In this document: piece after piece, positions 1 through 10,825 of the stretch
How the letters are laid out: each line of letters begins with the position of its first letter
Position numbering within the stretch: the first letter of the stretch is position 1
From: Lindgomyces ingoldianus
Lineage: Eukaryota > Ascomycota > Dothideomycetes > Pleosporales > Lindgomycetaceae
DNA: 64,000 bases
Assembly: GCF_010093535.1 (NCBI RefSeq)
Contig: NW_022985206.1
Coordinates: forward strand, 114,809 to 178,808
Reading direction: 5' to 3'
Notes under the pieces: model-generated
What the model saw: the letters and a program-made list of their open reading frames with translations, nothing else
Database searches by the model: none
What the model was told of the DNA's origin: nothing
Translations under genes and position numbers: made by a program

Positions 1-1
1 G

Positions 2-1493
2 AGTGCAGGCCCCCCTGGACCCACGTTACTGGATTTCCCGATCGATGTCCTGTTTACGCCGGTTAGAGAGGAGGATGTGGCGTGGGGTGGGATAACGGCG
101 CCAATGGTTGCGGTGCCGGGACCAGGTGGCCGGGCTGTGAGGGATGTGATAGGGATGGTGAAGGCAAGTGTGAGGCCGGTTGTAATTGTTGGAACCGGGG
201 CGAAAGGAGTACGTGGCAACCCTGCCGTAACGGCACTTTCTCGTCCTGTTCTGCTGACACTGCTGACAAATCCAGGCCGTCGAGAAAACTATCTCCCTCG
301 CCGAAAAAATCGGCATCCCCATCTTCCACACTCCCAAATTCAGCACCGCCATCCCGTTCTCACACCCCTTCTGTGCCGGCTCAGCCCTAACCTTAGGTCT
401 TCTCACCGCAACCAACAAGCCGCAACCAGACCTTGTCATCATTCTCGGAGCCCGTACAGGCTTCCTACTTGGTGGGAGAGGCGGCGCCATCATCCCAACC
501 TCTGACTGCAGAATCGTCCAAGTTGACATCGACGGCTCTGAAATTGGACGTTCGGAGCATGTGGATTTGGGTATTGTATCAGATATCGAGTTATTTACAT
601 CCGCGCTGTTGAAGGAGGTGGAAGCTAGCGAGAAATTTAGAGTTCCTGAAGAGTGGATTCGCACGGCATTGAGTTTAAAGTCATTCCGCGCGCCGCATAA
701 TGAGAAAGAACCGATTTTGGACACGACTAATGGCCATTTACATCCGTACCACGCGGTCAAAAAGCTGTTCCAGTGCATCCCAGACGATAGTATCGTTTGC
801 ATTGATGGTGGCGAATCGGGAGGTTGGGCATTGCAGTGTTTGCCAGAAGCGCACGCGCATTTGAGCATGGTATGTACAGGCTACCTCGGGTTTCTGGGGA
901 ACGGGTGGGGATATGCGCTTGGGGCTGCGGTTGCGGACAAGAGTAGGCTTGTGGTGAATATGCAGGGTGATGGGAGTGCGGGATTTCATATCGCGGAGTT
1001 AGATACTTACGCAAAGTTTGGGCTGAGGGTGTTGACGGTAGTTGTGAATAATAGTTGTTGGGGTATGAGCTGTGCGGGCCAGGAACTCATCTACGGAAAT
1101 ATTTCCGACGCTCGACCCGCTGCGAAACTCCGCCCAGAGACTCGATACGACATCATAGCCGAAGGGTTCGGCGTCTCTAGCACAATTATAGATGCTACGG
1201 AAACTATTCCGCCATCTCCATCAGATACCCGTAGGAAATCGTTCAAGGAGCTTGGCTTTAGCGAAGACGAGAAGAGCAAGAAGGTATTGGATGCGATTGG
1301 CGCGGCTGTGGATGAGGTGGTGCACATGGATGGACCAGGATTGATTGACCTGAGAGTAAGTCCATATCCTTTCCAGGATATGACGATGGGGATGGTGGGT
1401 GCGACGAATGATCCAGATGTGATCGTTGTGCCGTATTATGATAATTTGCCGAGGCCGTATTACAAAGAGAAGAAAAATGTGCGCATTAATTAA
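2..1493 (+). CDS. Thiamine-diphosphate-dependent enzyme, acetolactate-synthase-like (5' truncated by window)
   Basis: Two exons, 2..226 and 276..1493, joined by a 49-bp phase-0 intron (GTAACG...CCAG). The 5' end lies outside the window, so the N-terminal pyrimidine-binding domain is mostly missing. What remains starts with GPPGPTLLDFPIDVLF, the usual end of that domain, continues through a central domain (VDIDGSEIG near 525-545) and the C-terminal cofactor-binding domain with MQGDGSAGFH near 960 and VVNNSCWGM near 1045, the GDG...NN diphosphate/Mg-binding motif. The protein ends with PYYDNLPRPYYKE, a tail I associate with acetolactate-synthase-like and 2-hydroxyacyl-CoA-lyase-like proteins rather than with true Ilv2. 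The family carries out decarboxylation or carboligation of 2-oxo acids or 2-hydroxyacyl-CoAs; the substrate cannot be read here. No lesion is seen in the visible part. Confidence 0.85.
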
Positions 1494-2476
1494 AGGAGGA
1501 ACGTGGAACGTAATCCCTGTAAATATGATAACGACGAGGTGATTTAAGGGATATCAGGTTGGATAAGTGGATGATAATATTTTGTGCGACGAATCCCAAC
1601 TCGTCCGTACATCGGATGGCTCTTAACTGCTCGGCCGAGTTGAATTCAATTCATCCTTCGCAGACTATTGTGACTCACTACCCGCCCCCTTCCTGGAGAT
1701 AAGATGTTGGTGAAGTTGAGGTTCCTGGTAAGGATCAACAAAGTTCACAGTGCGTTCGGCCGAAATGCATCACGATAACACGTGGATGCGCGCCTTTCGA
1801 AATCGTTCCACGCCACCTCAATGCGTCGAACCGATTGGTCTACGGCCGAACTGATGGGCTTCTAAATTGGGTTAGTGGAAATCCCTAACGATGGCCTCGA
1901 GGTCCGTAGTCATGGGTAACTGCAACCTGAAAAAAATTAAATTTCCAACATGATTCTTTATTTAGAATAAGCTGAAATCTAAATATTTTCCTGCAAGACC
2001 TGCCTGTAGTCGATGCTATTATTGATGACAACAAGATGCCCTGCGCTATGCCGAATGCGGAGACGTTGGATGACATAACGTCCACTTCTTGTGGGATAGA
2101 CTTGATGCAGGAAGAAGGCGAACCTAGTTCGTGGAGTCAGTACTTACCAAAGCCGAGAATCTTACGTTGTTTGACTAAAGCCTGGTTATCGGAGTCGGGA
2201 GTTAAGTAATAGCCGTCTAAGGGAGTCATTTCATTCGGGGAGCCGGATTTCTGTCTCACTGGTGGGCGAGTTAGTAAGTAGTGGGGATAGCTTTCTACCC
2301 CACTTAGTCTCCAGTTGCCTTACTAGTGGGCCGCAGTGGGCCGGCAAGTCAGTTCCTTAGTATATAAACGAGCTCGGAGAATCATCTAGTCCTTCAAAGC
2401 ACTTCTATTTATTCGTCATCACTTCGCACTAAACAAAGAATCTAACATAGATTCCCTTGCCTTTCGAGCTGCTAAA
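1494..2476. other. Intergenic region upstream of the hydrolase gene
   Basis: No convincing coding sequence. The right end carries a TATA-like box (about 2361) and a CT/CA-rich leader running into the hydrolase start at 2477, so this part is probably its promoter. The rest has no recognisable repeat. Confidence 0.5.
2361..2368 (+). promoter_or_regulatory. TATA-like box of the alpha/beta hydrolase gene
   Basis: The sequence tatataaa lies about 109 bp before the ATG at 2477 and is followed by a pyrimidine- and CA-rich stretch typical of a fungal 5' leader. Assignment rests on position only. Confidence 0.4.
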
Positions 2477-3646
2477 ATGGACTCATCATCTTGGAAAGCA
2501 TATGGAAAGATCGACCCAGAGCTTGAGGCGGTATGTTAACACGGACCTCCTACCTCCCCCTGACTCCGTTGTACATGCTAAGCATTACAGATGGTCCCCA
2601 ACATGCCCAATAGTACATTAGGCGACTATCCAGATGTGCCGTCGCTGCGTCAGGGAGTAATGGATCAGGTGATGGAAGGGATAAAGGCCGGGATATTCTC
2701 CATTCCTGACCTCGGCGGCATTCGCAAAGAAGAAATTCATATTCCGGCACGTGACGGATATTCCATCCGTGCTCTTCACTACCGAAGTGAGGGAGGAGAG
2801 ACAGGCCCTGTGGTTGTGCTTTTCCATGGTGGAGGCTGGGTGTTTGGTATGCCGGAAATGTTTGAGAAACATGTGGTCTGGTTGTGCAAAGAGCTTGGAT
2901 TTGTGGTAGTTGCTGTGGAGTATAGAAAAGCGCCAGAGGATATATTCCCTACGGCTGCTAATGACGCTGTTGATGCAGTGAACTGGGTAAGTCATTTCCG
3001 CCAATTTGGAGGATAGGACCATCTAACCACATTGGCTGTTGTAGGTTGGCCAGAATGCAGCGAAACTCGGCGCAGAGCCGTTCAAGGGGTTCATCGTTGG
3101 TGGCTCCTCGGCTGGAGCTAATCTCACCGCCGTTGCGACTCACGAAGCCGCCGATGCAAAACTCTCCCCTCCAATCACAGGAGTCTGGCTCCAAGTACCG
3201 TGCCTGGTGCATTCGGATGCTGTCCCAGAGCAGTACAAAGCGCACTACAATAGCTATGAAGAATTCAAAGACGCCATGGTTCTAGACCGGAAGGCTATGA
3301 ATCTCATGTTCGGGGAGTCGAACACTCTATCATAAGAAACACGTACTGATTGAGCTATACAGACAATTACAAGCCGGATCCCAAGTCCCTGCTTTTCAAT
3401 ACTCTTCTCCGGTCGGGTCATAAGAGTCAACCGCCGACGTATTTTCAGGTCTGTGGGATGGATCCTTTGAGAGATGAGGGGTTGATCTATGAGTACGCTT
3501 TGAGGAAGGATGGAGTACCAACAAAACTTGATATATACCCTGGCATTCCGCACAGTGGTTTAGACTTTATGCCATTTCTATCTCAGTCGAAGAAAGGAGT
3601 GGATGATCTGAAGTCTGGTTTCCAGTGGTTGCTGAGCAAGAAGTAG
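2477..3646 (+). CDS. Alpha/beta hydrolase fold-3 (HSL-type) esterase/lipase
   Basis: Four exons: 2477..2530, 2591..2986, 3045..3316, 3355..3646; about 337 aa, the usual size of this family. The first two introns (60 and 58 bp, GTATGT and GTAAGT donors, phase 0) are clear. The third junction is odd: the only GT-AG pair that keeps frame gives a 38-bp intron with donor GTCGAA. Motifs: HGGGW oxyanion-hole motif (HSL group), nucleophile elbow GSSAG (usually GDSAG), acid region MDPLRDEG and catalytic His in GIPHSG. Together these support a carboxylic-ester hydrolase of the hormone-sensitive-lipase/arylacetamide-deacetylase type. No signal peptide, so probably intracellular. Substrate unknown. The ATG at 2477 follows a TATA-like box and a plausible leader. 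Confidence 0.85.
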
Positions 3647-5220
3647 TACTTTTGGCTGCGGCATCGCGGGGCCAATACGGGGCGTGAGGAATATTCGGTA
3701 CTTTATCTGGTCTACTAAATGAATGGAGGAAGAATCAATGACTTTGGCTGAAAGGTAAAGACTCTCAGTGGTCAAACTCATCAGTTTTGTCCAGCCTAGA
3801 GGCCCCACAGCGTGAATGCACTAAGTAAAGTGTCGATCGAAAATTGCCTCAAGTTATACGAATGCTGGTACTGGCATTTGATGCATGCTGAAGAATCAGT
3901 GGTGGAGGAAGGAAATTGGAGTGTGGCTGTACGAGTCAACTTGACCTCAAACTCTACGCTCGATGTGATATGCTTCTTCAACAGGTTCTCGGGGCACTAC
4001 CTCATCCACGTCGACATGGTGGTGGAGTGATAGCGTTTCGGATGCTGTAGACGTTTGCGAGGACATTTTTTGCGGGAAAGAAGGTTACCAAGGTCTAGAC
4101 TTTCGTATGGGAGAAATTGGGGGACCAGAGAATTTGGTGAAGGTAGTTCAGATAATATTAACACGAGCTGTAGGCTAATGGAGGAAGAGACTTCTCTAGC
4201 GCGGTGAGGATGAGGAGTTGGACGTAGGCATCTTCGCAGTTAGTCAGGGTGTAGGATTTAGGCAATGAGTCGCAAACGGCGAGTGTTAGACATCCACTGC
4301 GGGTATTCCCAACCATTTCTGCCCGCTGAACATTGAATCGTGCCTCGTGACTACCTGCAATCTCCACCGTGAAGATTGTAAAATTCAGTCAAACGTATTT
4401 TGTTGCCAACACACAGACAGGGGCGGACACTAGAGAAAGGGGAGAGAAGAAAAAATCGATCCATAGGTCTGTACCAATTCGCACACTAAGAAAAGTAAGT
4501 CGTAGGTATCCAACCCCCAAAAAGTTTCCATTCCACTTTCAATCCTCCAACCCAGCCAATCAAAATGCCTGGTGGTTTTCACAGCGCCTTCCTATTCCAT
4601 TACCGTGCCTTGTGCCTAAAAAAGAAATCTGAATAAGGAATATTATATCAGTCAAACAACTCCAAACCTCTATCGTCCTCTTCCATGGTCGCAATCAAGC
4701 CGATGTCGAGCGTATCTAAGTTCTCTTGGCTAGGCTCTCGAATACCTTCGCCAGAGCAATAGACGGGCATTCTTTTTCGCTAGACTCGGCTGGCACGTTT
4801 CTTGAGGAAACGCCGGCGTCTTCGTGGGTTAGAGGAATAGACCGCGTTTGAAGACACTGGTTTAGCCAATGGGTTCATTGGAGGTCGTGGGCTTCCTGGA
4901 AATGATACGCTTCCGTCAGGCAGGACCCGTTGTTCTACAATGGTAGCGCTCTGGAGATTGTACGTTTTACGCGCTTGGATGCGACAAACGAGGCAGCGTA
5001 CGAGGCCTTCAGGCATGCATTAGAGGATCTACCTTCAGAATACGAACGAGAAGAAAATAGCAAGGTTGCGCCTAAGGTCTTTGCGGCTACATGGTGGGTG
5101 GTAAGGCAAGAGTGGAACCAAAATGAGAGCTATTATCGCGATACAACACAATGAGGCCGGCTTAAACAATACCAAACCTGCGCAAATACCATCCAGTCAT
5201 CCTAGGCTCCCACTCAGCCA
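3647..5220. other. Gene-poor region with small unassigned ORFs
   Basis: No recognisable gene. A minus ORF at 4158..4367 (69 aa) and two overlapping opposite-strand ORFs at 4780..5016 (minus, 78 aa, basic tail) and 4930..5154 (plus, 74 aa) have protein-like composition, but at most one of the last two can be real. The plus one is open from about 4906, after a possible acceptor (cag) ending at 4923, so it could be a terminal exon of a lost gene. Nothing assignable. Confidence 0.35.
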
Positions 5221-7309
5221 TCAAAACAGCTCAAAGTCCAGATCCTCATGTTCCTCTTTCATCACCTCGCCATCCATAATCCCATAAACAAACGCCTGGC
5301 CAACGGATGTATTTCCCCTCTCTGTTCCCCTTTCCCTTAGTACATGTGGGACCTTTGCTCCATGGAACACGCATATCCTATCTCCGGGCTCCATATTCCT
5401 GGGGCCGAGGCCGATATAACCCTTCGTGGTGATGAAAGGTCGAATAGGGGCCCCGGTGGCCATGCTGAGGAGATATATGTTTGCATCCAACGAGGCATTC
5501 TGGACCATGGTGAGTGGCCCTGCCAGAGAATCTCTTTTTTCAGCGTTCATATATGCTCCCATAGCTTCGAATGTAGGCAAGCACTGCATGTACCGCTCTC
5601 TGCTGATACGTGTCGCTCACTGAATAAGCCCATCATCATCGGCTGAAGTTTCGCTGTCCCATATTGGTATTCTCCAAACAGCCTCGCGCAGTTGCAACTT
5701 GGAATATGTGTTGTAGCCACTTTGCGCCGACATTTCACAAAGTTGCTGGATATCTCCGACGAGCGAGGCATATAGACGCGATGTATCATCTGGGACCGTA
5801 CTCATATTTCGGGGATACGCCGACATGACATGCACCACCTCATCAACGTATACGCCAAGTAGATGCACTGAATAAATGTCATGTCCTAGATGGTGGTCTT
5901 GCATTGTTGAAAAAGTCGCGTCAACGGAGGTATCAGCGCCCGCTGAGAAGAGGCGGTTGCCGAGGATGTGGTGCCCGGCTCGGCGTGTTTTCCACCATAT
6001 CGATGGCAGCAGAATAGTGCGCGCCCAGTTTGGAGCCCAGGAAGGGAGCTTGCGTGGATCTAGGTGCCTACGACTATCTCCCCCTGTCTCTAGGCCCGGC
6101 TCTGGTACAACTCCCTCGCCCACCTTCCTCCCCTCGCAAAGCGCTAAAATGTCCAGATGTCCCCCTCGAATAAGCTTCTCTGCAATTTCAACAAACACCT
6201 CATGACATTCTTTCTGATAATCAGTCGTCAACCCCAGAGCCTCAAAGTCCTGTCCAGCAAGCCCCGCAAGCGCATATATCCTATCCCTATCGTCCGACGC
6301 CCCAAGGACAACACCTCCTTTCCAGTGCGACCGACAGTGTGTCATACAAAGAATCTCGTACAGTGTTGGCAACTTCCGCCGCTTCTCTTGGTGTAGCTCG
6401 CGGTACACATACATGTACATGATGTGTTGGAAGTTAAGGGCGTTCGCGGTGGTTTCGGGGCTACCGGGAAGTAGATTAAATCCGGAGCCGGAGAAACTTT
6501 GGAGAATGATAATGAGTGCAATAAGGGTAGATAGAGACTCGGAGTCTAGTTTATGGCGTCCGGATTGAAAGAAGAGACATGGTGCTAGGACGAATTCCTG
6601 GAGGATCCACACGCGGTACCACCAGGAGCAAGAGACGACGAAGGACGCGAACTTCGAAAGAAATTCCTCTAGAGAAGGGAAGATAGATGTGCCGTCTGAA
6701 GTGACCTTGATGACATCGTTGAAGAACTGCAGGATGTCGGCTTCCGTGTCGAATTCGGCGTAGTCGACGAGCGCATATTTGGGTGGCTGGGGCACGTTGA
6801 ATCGCCGGCGGAAAATCGTAGAGAAGGAATACAGAGCGTTGGATATAGGCACGGTATGTTCTGTCGCCGGTCCAAGCCAGATCATAACGTTTGACGCGCC
6901 CGAGTAAATGGACCGCATCCTTGGCACCTGGTCACTCTTCTCTTCCACATCCTTCTGGTTTATACAAATCGCGTCTATCCAGATCGCAGGCGCAATGTAG
7001 TCGCCTTAATGCACTATCTAGGTTCACTCCTACTTGGAATTCGGCGCCATTTACTACGATCGCCCTTTTCGCACCCGTCTCTTTACCCCAGACGTATGAC
7101 AGCGCCGTGTAGGAGGGCCTGTCATCTAGCGATACAATTTCTAAATCGAATTCCAAGGATAGATTTGGTATGACAGGTTTGTTTTCATTTCCGTTCAAAT
7201 ACTCTTCGTCTTGTGGAAGTACGTAAGGAGTATCTGACACTGTCTTTGGACGAAGCAGGCGGATCTGATTTTGCAATGGGTCAAGTGGATGATATCCGAA
7301 GGCCTCCAT
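5221..7309 (-). pseudogene. HET (heterokaryon incompatibility) domain protein, broken by a frameshift and an in-frame stop
   Basis: Reads from ATG at 7309 to a stop at 5221, about 695 codons, with no introns. The start FGYHPLDPLQNQIRLL and YTALSYVWG are classic for the HET domain. The second half of the domain, IWIDAICINQKDVEEKSDQV and IYSGASNVMIWLG, follows immediately but in another frame: the shift lies near 6985-7000, just after LRRLH. No GT-AG pair bridges the frames without deleting the conserved first half. A second lesion is TGA at 5617-5619; the same frame continues into a normal HET C-terminus (GYIGLGPRNMEPGDRICVFHGAKVP). Both lesions could be genuine decay or, for the frameshift, assembly error. 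HET proteins trigger cell death on fusion with incompatible strains. There is little other damage, so inactivation would be recent. Confidence 0.85.
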
Positions 7310-7860
7310 TGGAATCAGCAGACCCTGTGAAGTACTGGATTAAAGAAGCCGATACGACGGTATGGATGCTGTGTATCGAGGATCATGATGAGGAGAGGGG
7401 CAGTCTGGAAGAGTTGGGGAGTTGGGCTGAGCGGCTGCGGCTGCAGTTGCGGCCGAGGGTCAGCCAATCATGCTTTCCCATGTCCACAGAAATGTAACGA
7501 ATCCTGTGACAAGATTCTGCATAGATTGACAAACGTCCTCTGGTCGGAGTCACAAAAAAGGAACATTTCCATCTTTTTGTTCTTCACAACATTCTATCAA
7601 TCCCCAATCAGCCTTCCGGCGTACTTAGATACCGCTCGAAGACGATAAGATGTTAGCTATGTTTCGTGCTGCAGGTCTTGCTCTTTGATTCAGAGATCGG
7701 CGCTGTTTGGTAATGTCGGAGAAGTATGCTAGACTTTGATGGAATCTGCGTGGTCGCCTGTGCACTGATGATAAGGGATATGTGTGTATGCGTACTTTAG
7801 ACATTTGAGGAAGGCCTTCTGCGCAATTACCAGGCAAAGGATTGATTCCAGCAGAATAGT
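7310..7860. other. Upstream region of the HET gene, no gene seen
   Basis: Presumed promoter of the minus-strand HET gene in its left part. The right part may belong to the decayed Tc1/mariner element that becomes readable at 7861. No inverted repeat or tandem repeat was found by eye. Confidence 0.35.
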
Positions 7861-8155
7861 TATCCTATACACACGGCATTTCTGTCGCGCGAGTTTCTTG
7901 CAGAACACTACATCTGATTCATTGATTTCCCTCTATACTTAATAGATCTCAACCCAATCGAGCACCTCCAGTGGGTATTGAAGAGGGTATACCAGCTCTA
8001 CCCTGAACTAGCGACGATTGGGAGCTCTGCAGAGGAATGAGAGAGGTTCTGCAAGGTGGTAAAGGAGCTATGGCTAAAGATCCCTGCTTTATTAATCAAG
8101 AAGCGTATTTTGTCTATGCAGCACCGCCCAGAAATTCTATGGCATGTAAGAAGCT
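7861..8155 (+). mobile_element. Tc1/mariner transposase relic (C-terminal part)
   Basis: One frame from 7861 reads like the end of a fungal Tc1/mariner DDE transposase: HTAFLSREFLAEH, then DLNPIEHLQWVLKRVYQLYP, ATIGSSAEE, ERFCKVVKELW and LIKKRILSMQHRPEILW. The DLNPIEHxW block just before the last catalytic acid is diagnostic of this group. There are in-frame stops (TGA near 7914, TGA near 8038), and no catalytic N-terminal half or terminal repeats were found. It is a dead fragment. The stops are of the kind left by C-to-T or G-to-A change (for example TGG to TGA). Confidence 0.75.
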
Positions 8156-8524
8156 AGTGGACAAAATATTAAACTATACACAAATTATGCACAATTCATA
8201 GAGCCCTCAGTCGTGAATTTGTGACTTCTGGTTGTATAGCATGGGGGTTGGAGGCTAATGTGAAAATGTTAGAATCTTGTATTCAGCTATGGGCGAACCG
8301 AAATTTTAGTATAGTGCTGTTATAAAAGGCCTACTTCTACTAACAATGTAAAGAAAGCGGTTGGAATTTGTGCTCAACGTATCTAGCAGTAGCTAACGTA
8401 ACTCAATGAACCTAACGTATAAGAGTGCATGTTGCGAGGGAGAAATGCTACGGTAGCATGTCTGAGAGTGATCCAAAAAACATGAAATTCCCAAAGATTT
8501 CCATCAAGAATCACATTCCTCTAA
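8156..8524. other. Region between mariner relic and DUF6590 gene
   Basis: AT-leaning sequence without a gene. Probably the remaining tail of the mariner relic plus the 3' flank of the DUF6590 gene. Confidence 0.35.
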
Positions 8525-10004
8525 TCATGCATTCGCAGTAACATCCGTGTCCTGGGTGGTCGGTTGCGGGTTTTCCAGGCTCCAGTATCCAATCAAGGTG
8601 GGGACATAAGAACTGTACACACTACCTAGGTCTCTCACCTTGACATTGTATTGAATGGGGTGATGAATTCCAAAGTATATCCGGGAAGCTCTGTCCAAAG
8701 GAGGTTCGCCTTCGACACCAATGATGGGGATTGGTGCCTTTTCCAACCCGGTCTCTCCAGGTAGCGGCGCTGGAGTACTGCCCCACGTGTAAGCAATGGC
8801 ATGCTCTTTAGGACGAACGCCGGACTTCATTGTGCCTTGACCACTATAGGTGAATATAGGACTAAGTCTGTCAGCGATCTAGCCAGGCAATCAGTGGATA
8901 ATGACGGGATTGTACTGACCAAGCGAAGCAAAATTCGGTCTTGGCCCGAACAACCACGAAACGCCGTATTTGTGTATGCACGGCCTCGTCGTATTTTACA
9001 TAGGAAATGGCGGTATTGTAGTCTGTGACTGCAGTGGATCCCGCCGCCTCGGTGAATAGAACTGCGAAGACCTGAGTGAACTTAGCAAAGCATTGCTATG
9101 CTTCAGGGCCGCCTTAACTTACTCTACCTTCTACGAAAAATCTTCTTGGTTTAATATTATATCCTGGTAATGGTTAGATCTTTTGGTTGTGGATTGAGAG
9201 AGTATGGCGAAATTTAGACGTAAATCATACTTTGATCAAGCTTCTCAGATTTTCTATTCGATAAATTGGGATAAGAGGCTTCGACGGGTAAGCCTTCGCC
9301 TTTTGCAAGGACTATTTTACATTAGATATGTCATAACGCTGTGGCTTGGACATACCGGACTGTTGGTTCGTGGATGTTGCAAAATCCCTTCCAATGGACT
9401 GCGCATGAGCGACTGGTTGCGAAGAGAAGGCGAGCTGGTAAGTTGCGCTGGGCATGTGGTATAAATCTGTCTCATTAGGTGACTGAGTAGGCGTAGGGTT
9501 CTGGCTAGGCGTATATGATGTGTGACCTGTGACAATATCTTGATACGGGAAAGCGCCAGAGGACTGTGGTGGATGGGACCTTAGATTTAGTATTTGTAGA
9601 GGCGCATCTGATGCAGAATTAGCGCCTAAGGTGCCTAGGTGTCTCGACGAGGCGACCTCCTGATAAGGAGTTCCTGACGAGTTGGCATTGAAAGCAAAGG
9701 GCAAATCTATGTTGCTCTGTGGAGTAGGCTGACCTGATGCTGTGGTGGGGGATTGCGAGGTTGGTGAAGACTGGACATGGGAGTCGCGTCTTGTACTATG
9801 AAACGTCTGTTAGCTCAATAATAGGAATTCCTAATATAAGCGCACTCTTCTGAAGCCCAACAGTAGAAAATCCATTGCCCTGTTGCCTGTCAAATCTTCT
9901 GATTACGTGGCCTTAGACGAGAGCGACTTACCGCCATCCCAAACCTGGTAGAACTCTCTCTGGTATTGGTCCCAATTTCGTCGCATGTGAGTTTGACCAG
10001 ACAT
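8525..10004 (-). CDS. DUF6590 domain protein, seven exons
   Basis: Exons on the minus strand: 10004..9932, 9886..9846, 9806..9356, 9311..9231, 9163..9123, 9071..8920, 8861..8525. All phases agree and give about 391 aa. The N-terminal half (exon 3) is Ser/Pro/Gln-rich and probably disordered. The C-terminal half has the DUF6590 pattern: LDQRYNIKPRRFFVEGR joined to VFAVLFTE, then IRRFVVV, a Cys-containing strand running into IFTYSGQGT, HAIAYTWG, and LDRASRIYFGIHHPIQYNV. The function of DUF6590 is unknown. The join at 9163/9231 is supported by a CTAAC branch-like motif. Exons 1 and 2 are the least certain; the gene may begin further upstream (see 10005..10825). Confidence 0.75.
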
Positions 10005-10825
10005 GATCACAGAACTGCCACATGTCCTAGGGTCCCTTCGTGTCCCTCTCCTGGCCACATCAGTCCGCCCATATTTATGAATCAGTCGACGGGATGCGGC
10101 TCTGCTGCATTGATGGAGAGCGCAGTAAACGCGGAGTCGTCGAAAGTAATATCAGTGGCGTTGATACTCACCGTCTCCAAAAAAGCCGACCAGCTGAGCG
10201 TTGCAGAGCATGGTGGAGAGACCGGGGTTGGATAGGCTGAACAGGAACATGTGGTGTGGCCAAGGCCCACCGACGGCAAGGGCCGGCCGTGCGCCCTGTT
10301 GCACAATTCCAGTGCCGCTTTAGCATGAAGACCCCACCTCCGTGCGTATTCCCGGCAGTCCTTGCACTGCAAACTGCTCCAACGCACTGGCGTGAGGCAG
10401 CTTTGATGCATGTCGTGGCTTAACGAACTGAAAACGATATTACTTACTCTGCCCCATGCCTCCCCGAGTTCACCCTTCTCTCGATCCCAATACCATTCGT
10501 ACATGGGTGTTGTCGATACCACACCAGCAACCACAAAGCTTCACTTGGATCTCTTCCAGTTCTGAGAGTTCAAATACTCAAATCGCTATGTACCCAGCCC
10601 TACCATCCCTTTGACACCTTTGAGGCTGACATAACTACAGTATTACCACCAATACACAATGTTAAACTAGATTCTTATCCTGGCCGCCTCGTGACAGACC
10701 ACGTGGAGCTACTGTCTTTCTTCTCACCCTGTCCCGTGTCGAACTTTGGGACCACAACACCGCCTCAGGAATGCAACGAAAAGCCACATACCCAGATCAT
10801 TTCTTCCCATCATGCCGGCGCTAGG
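10005..10825. other. Region between two genes, with a possible upstream minus-strand exon
   Basis: A minus ORF from 10534 contains an ATG near 10505 followed by MYEWYWDREKGELGEAWGR and a perfect GTAAGT donor. This resembles the Trp/Glu-rich start of the neighbouring DUF6590 protein (NWDQYQREFYQVWDGG). It could be a truncated paralogue start or an upstream exon of that gene. The rest is the presumed promoter of the plus-strand gene at 10826. Confidence 0.35.

Noticed and set aside
4780..5154. Overlapping opposite ORFs with protein-like composition
   Set aside because: No splice partners or motifs found; kept only as a remark in the intergenic entry.
5590..5620. A mini-intron starting GTGAGC over the TGA in the HET gene
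   Set aside because: Frame-preserving versions would be 18-24 bp, too short to be spliced.
6932..7110. An intron that would repair the HET frameshift
   Set aside because: The only phase-compatible GT-AG pair removes the conserved strand just after YVWG (AKRAIVVNGAEFQVGVNL), and a TAA lies in the target frame, so a true frameshift is more likely.
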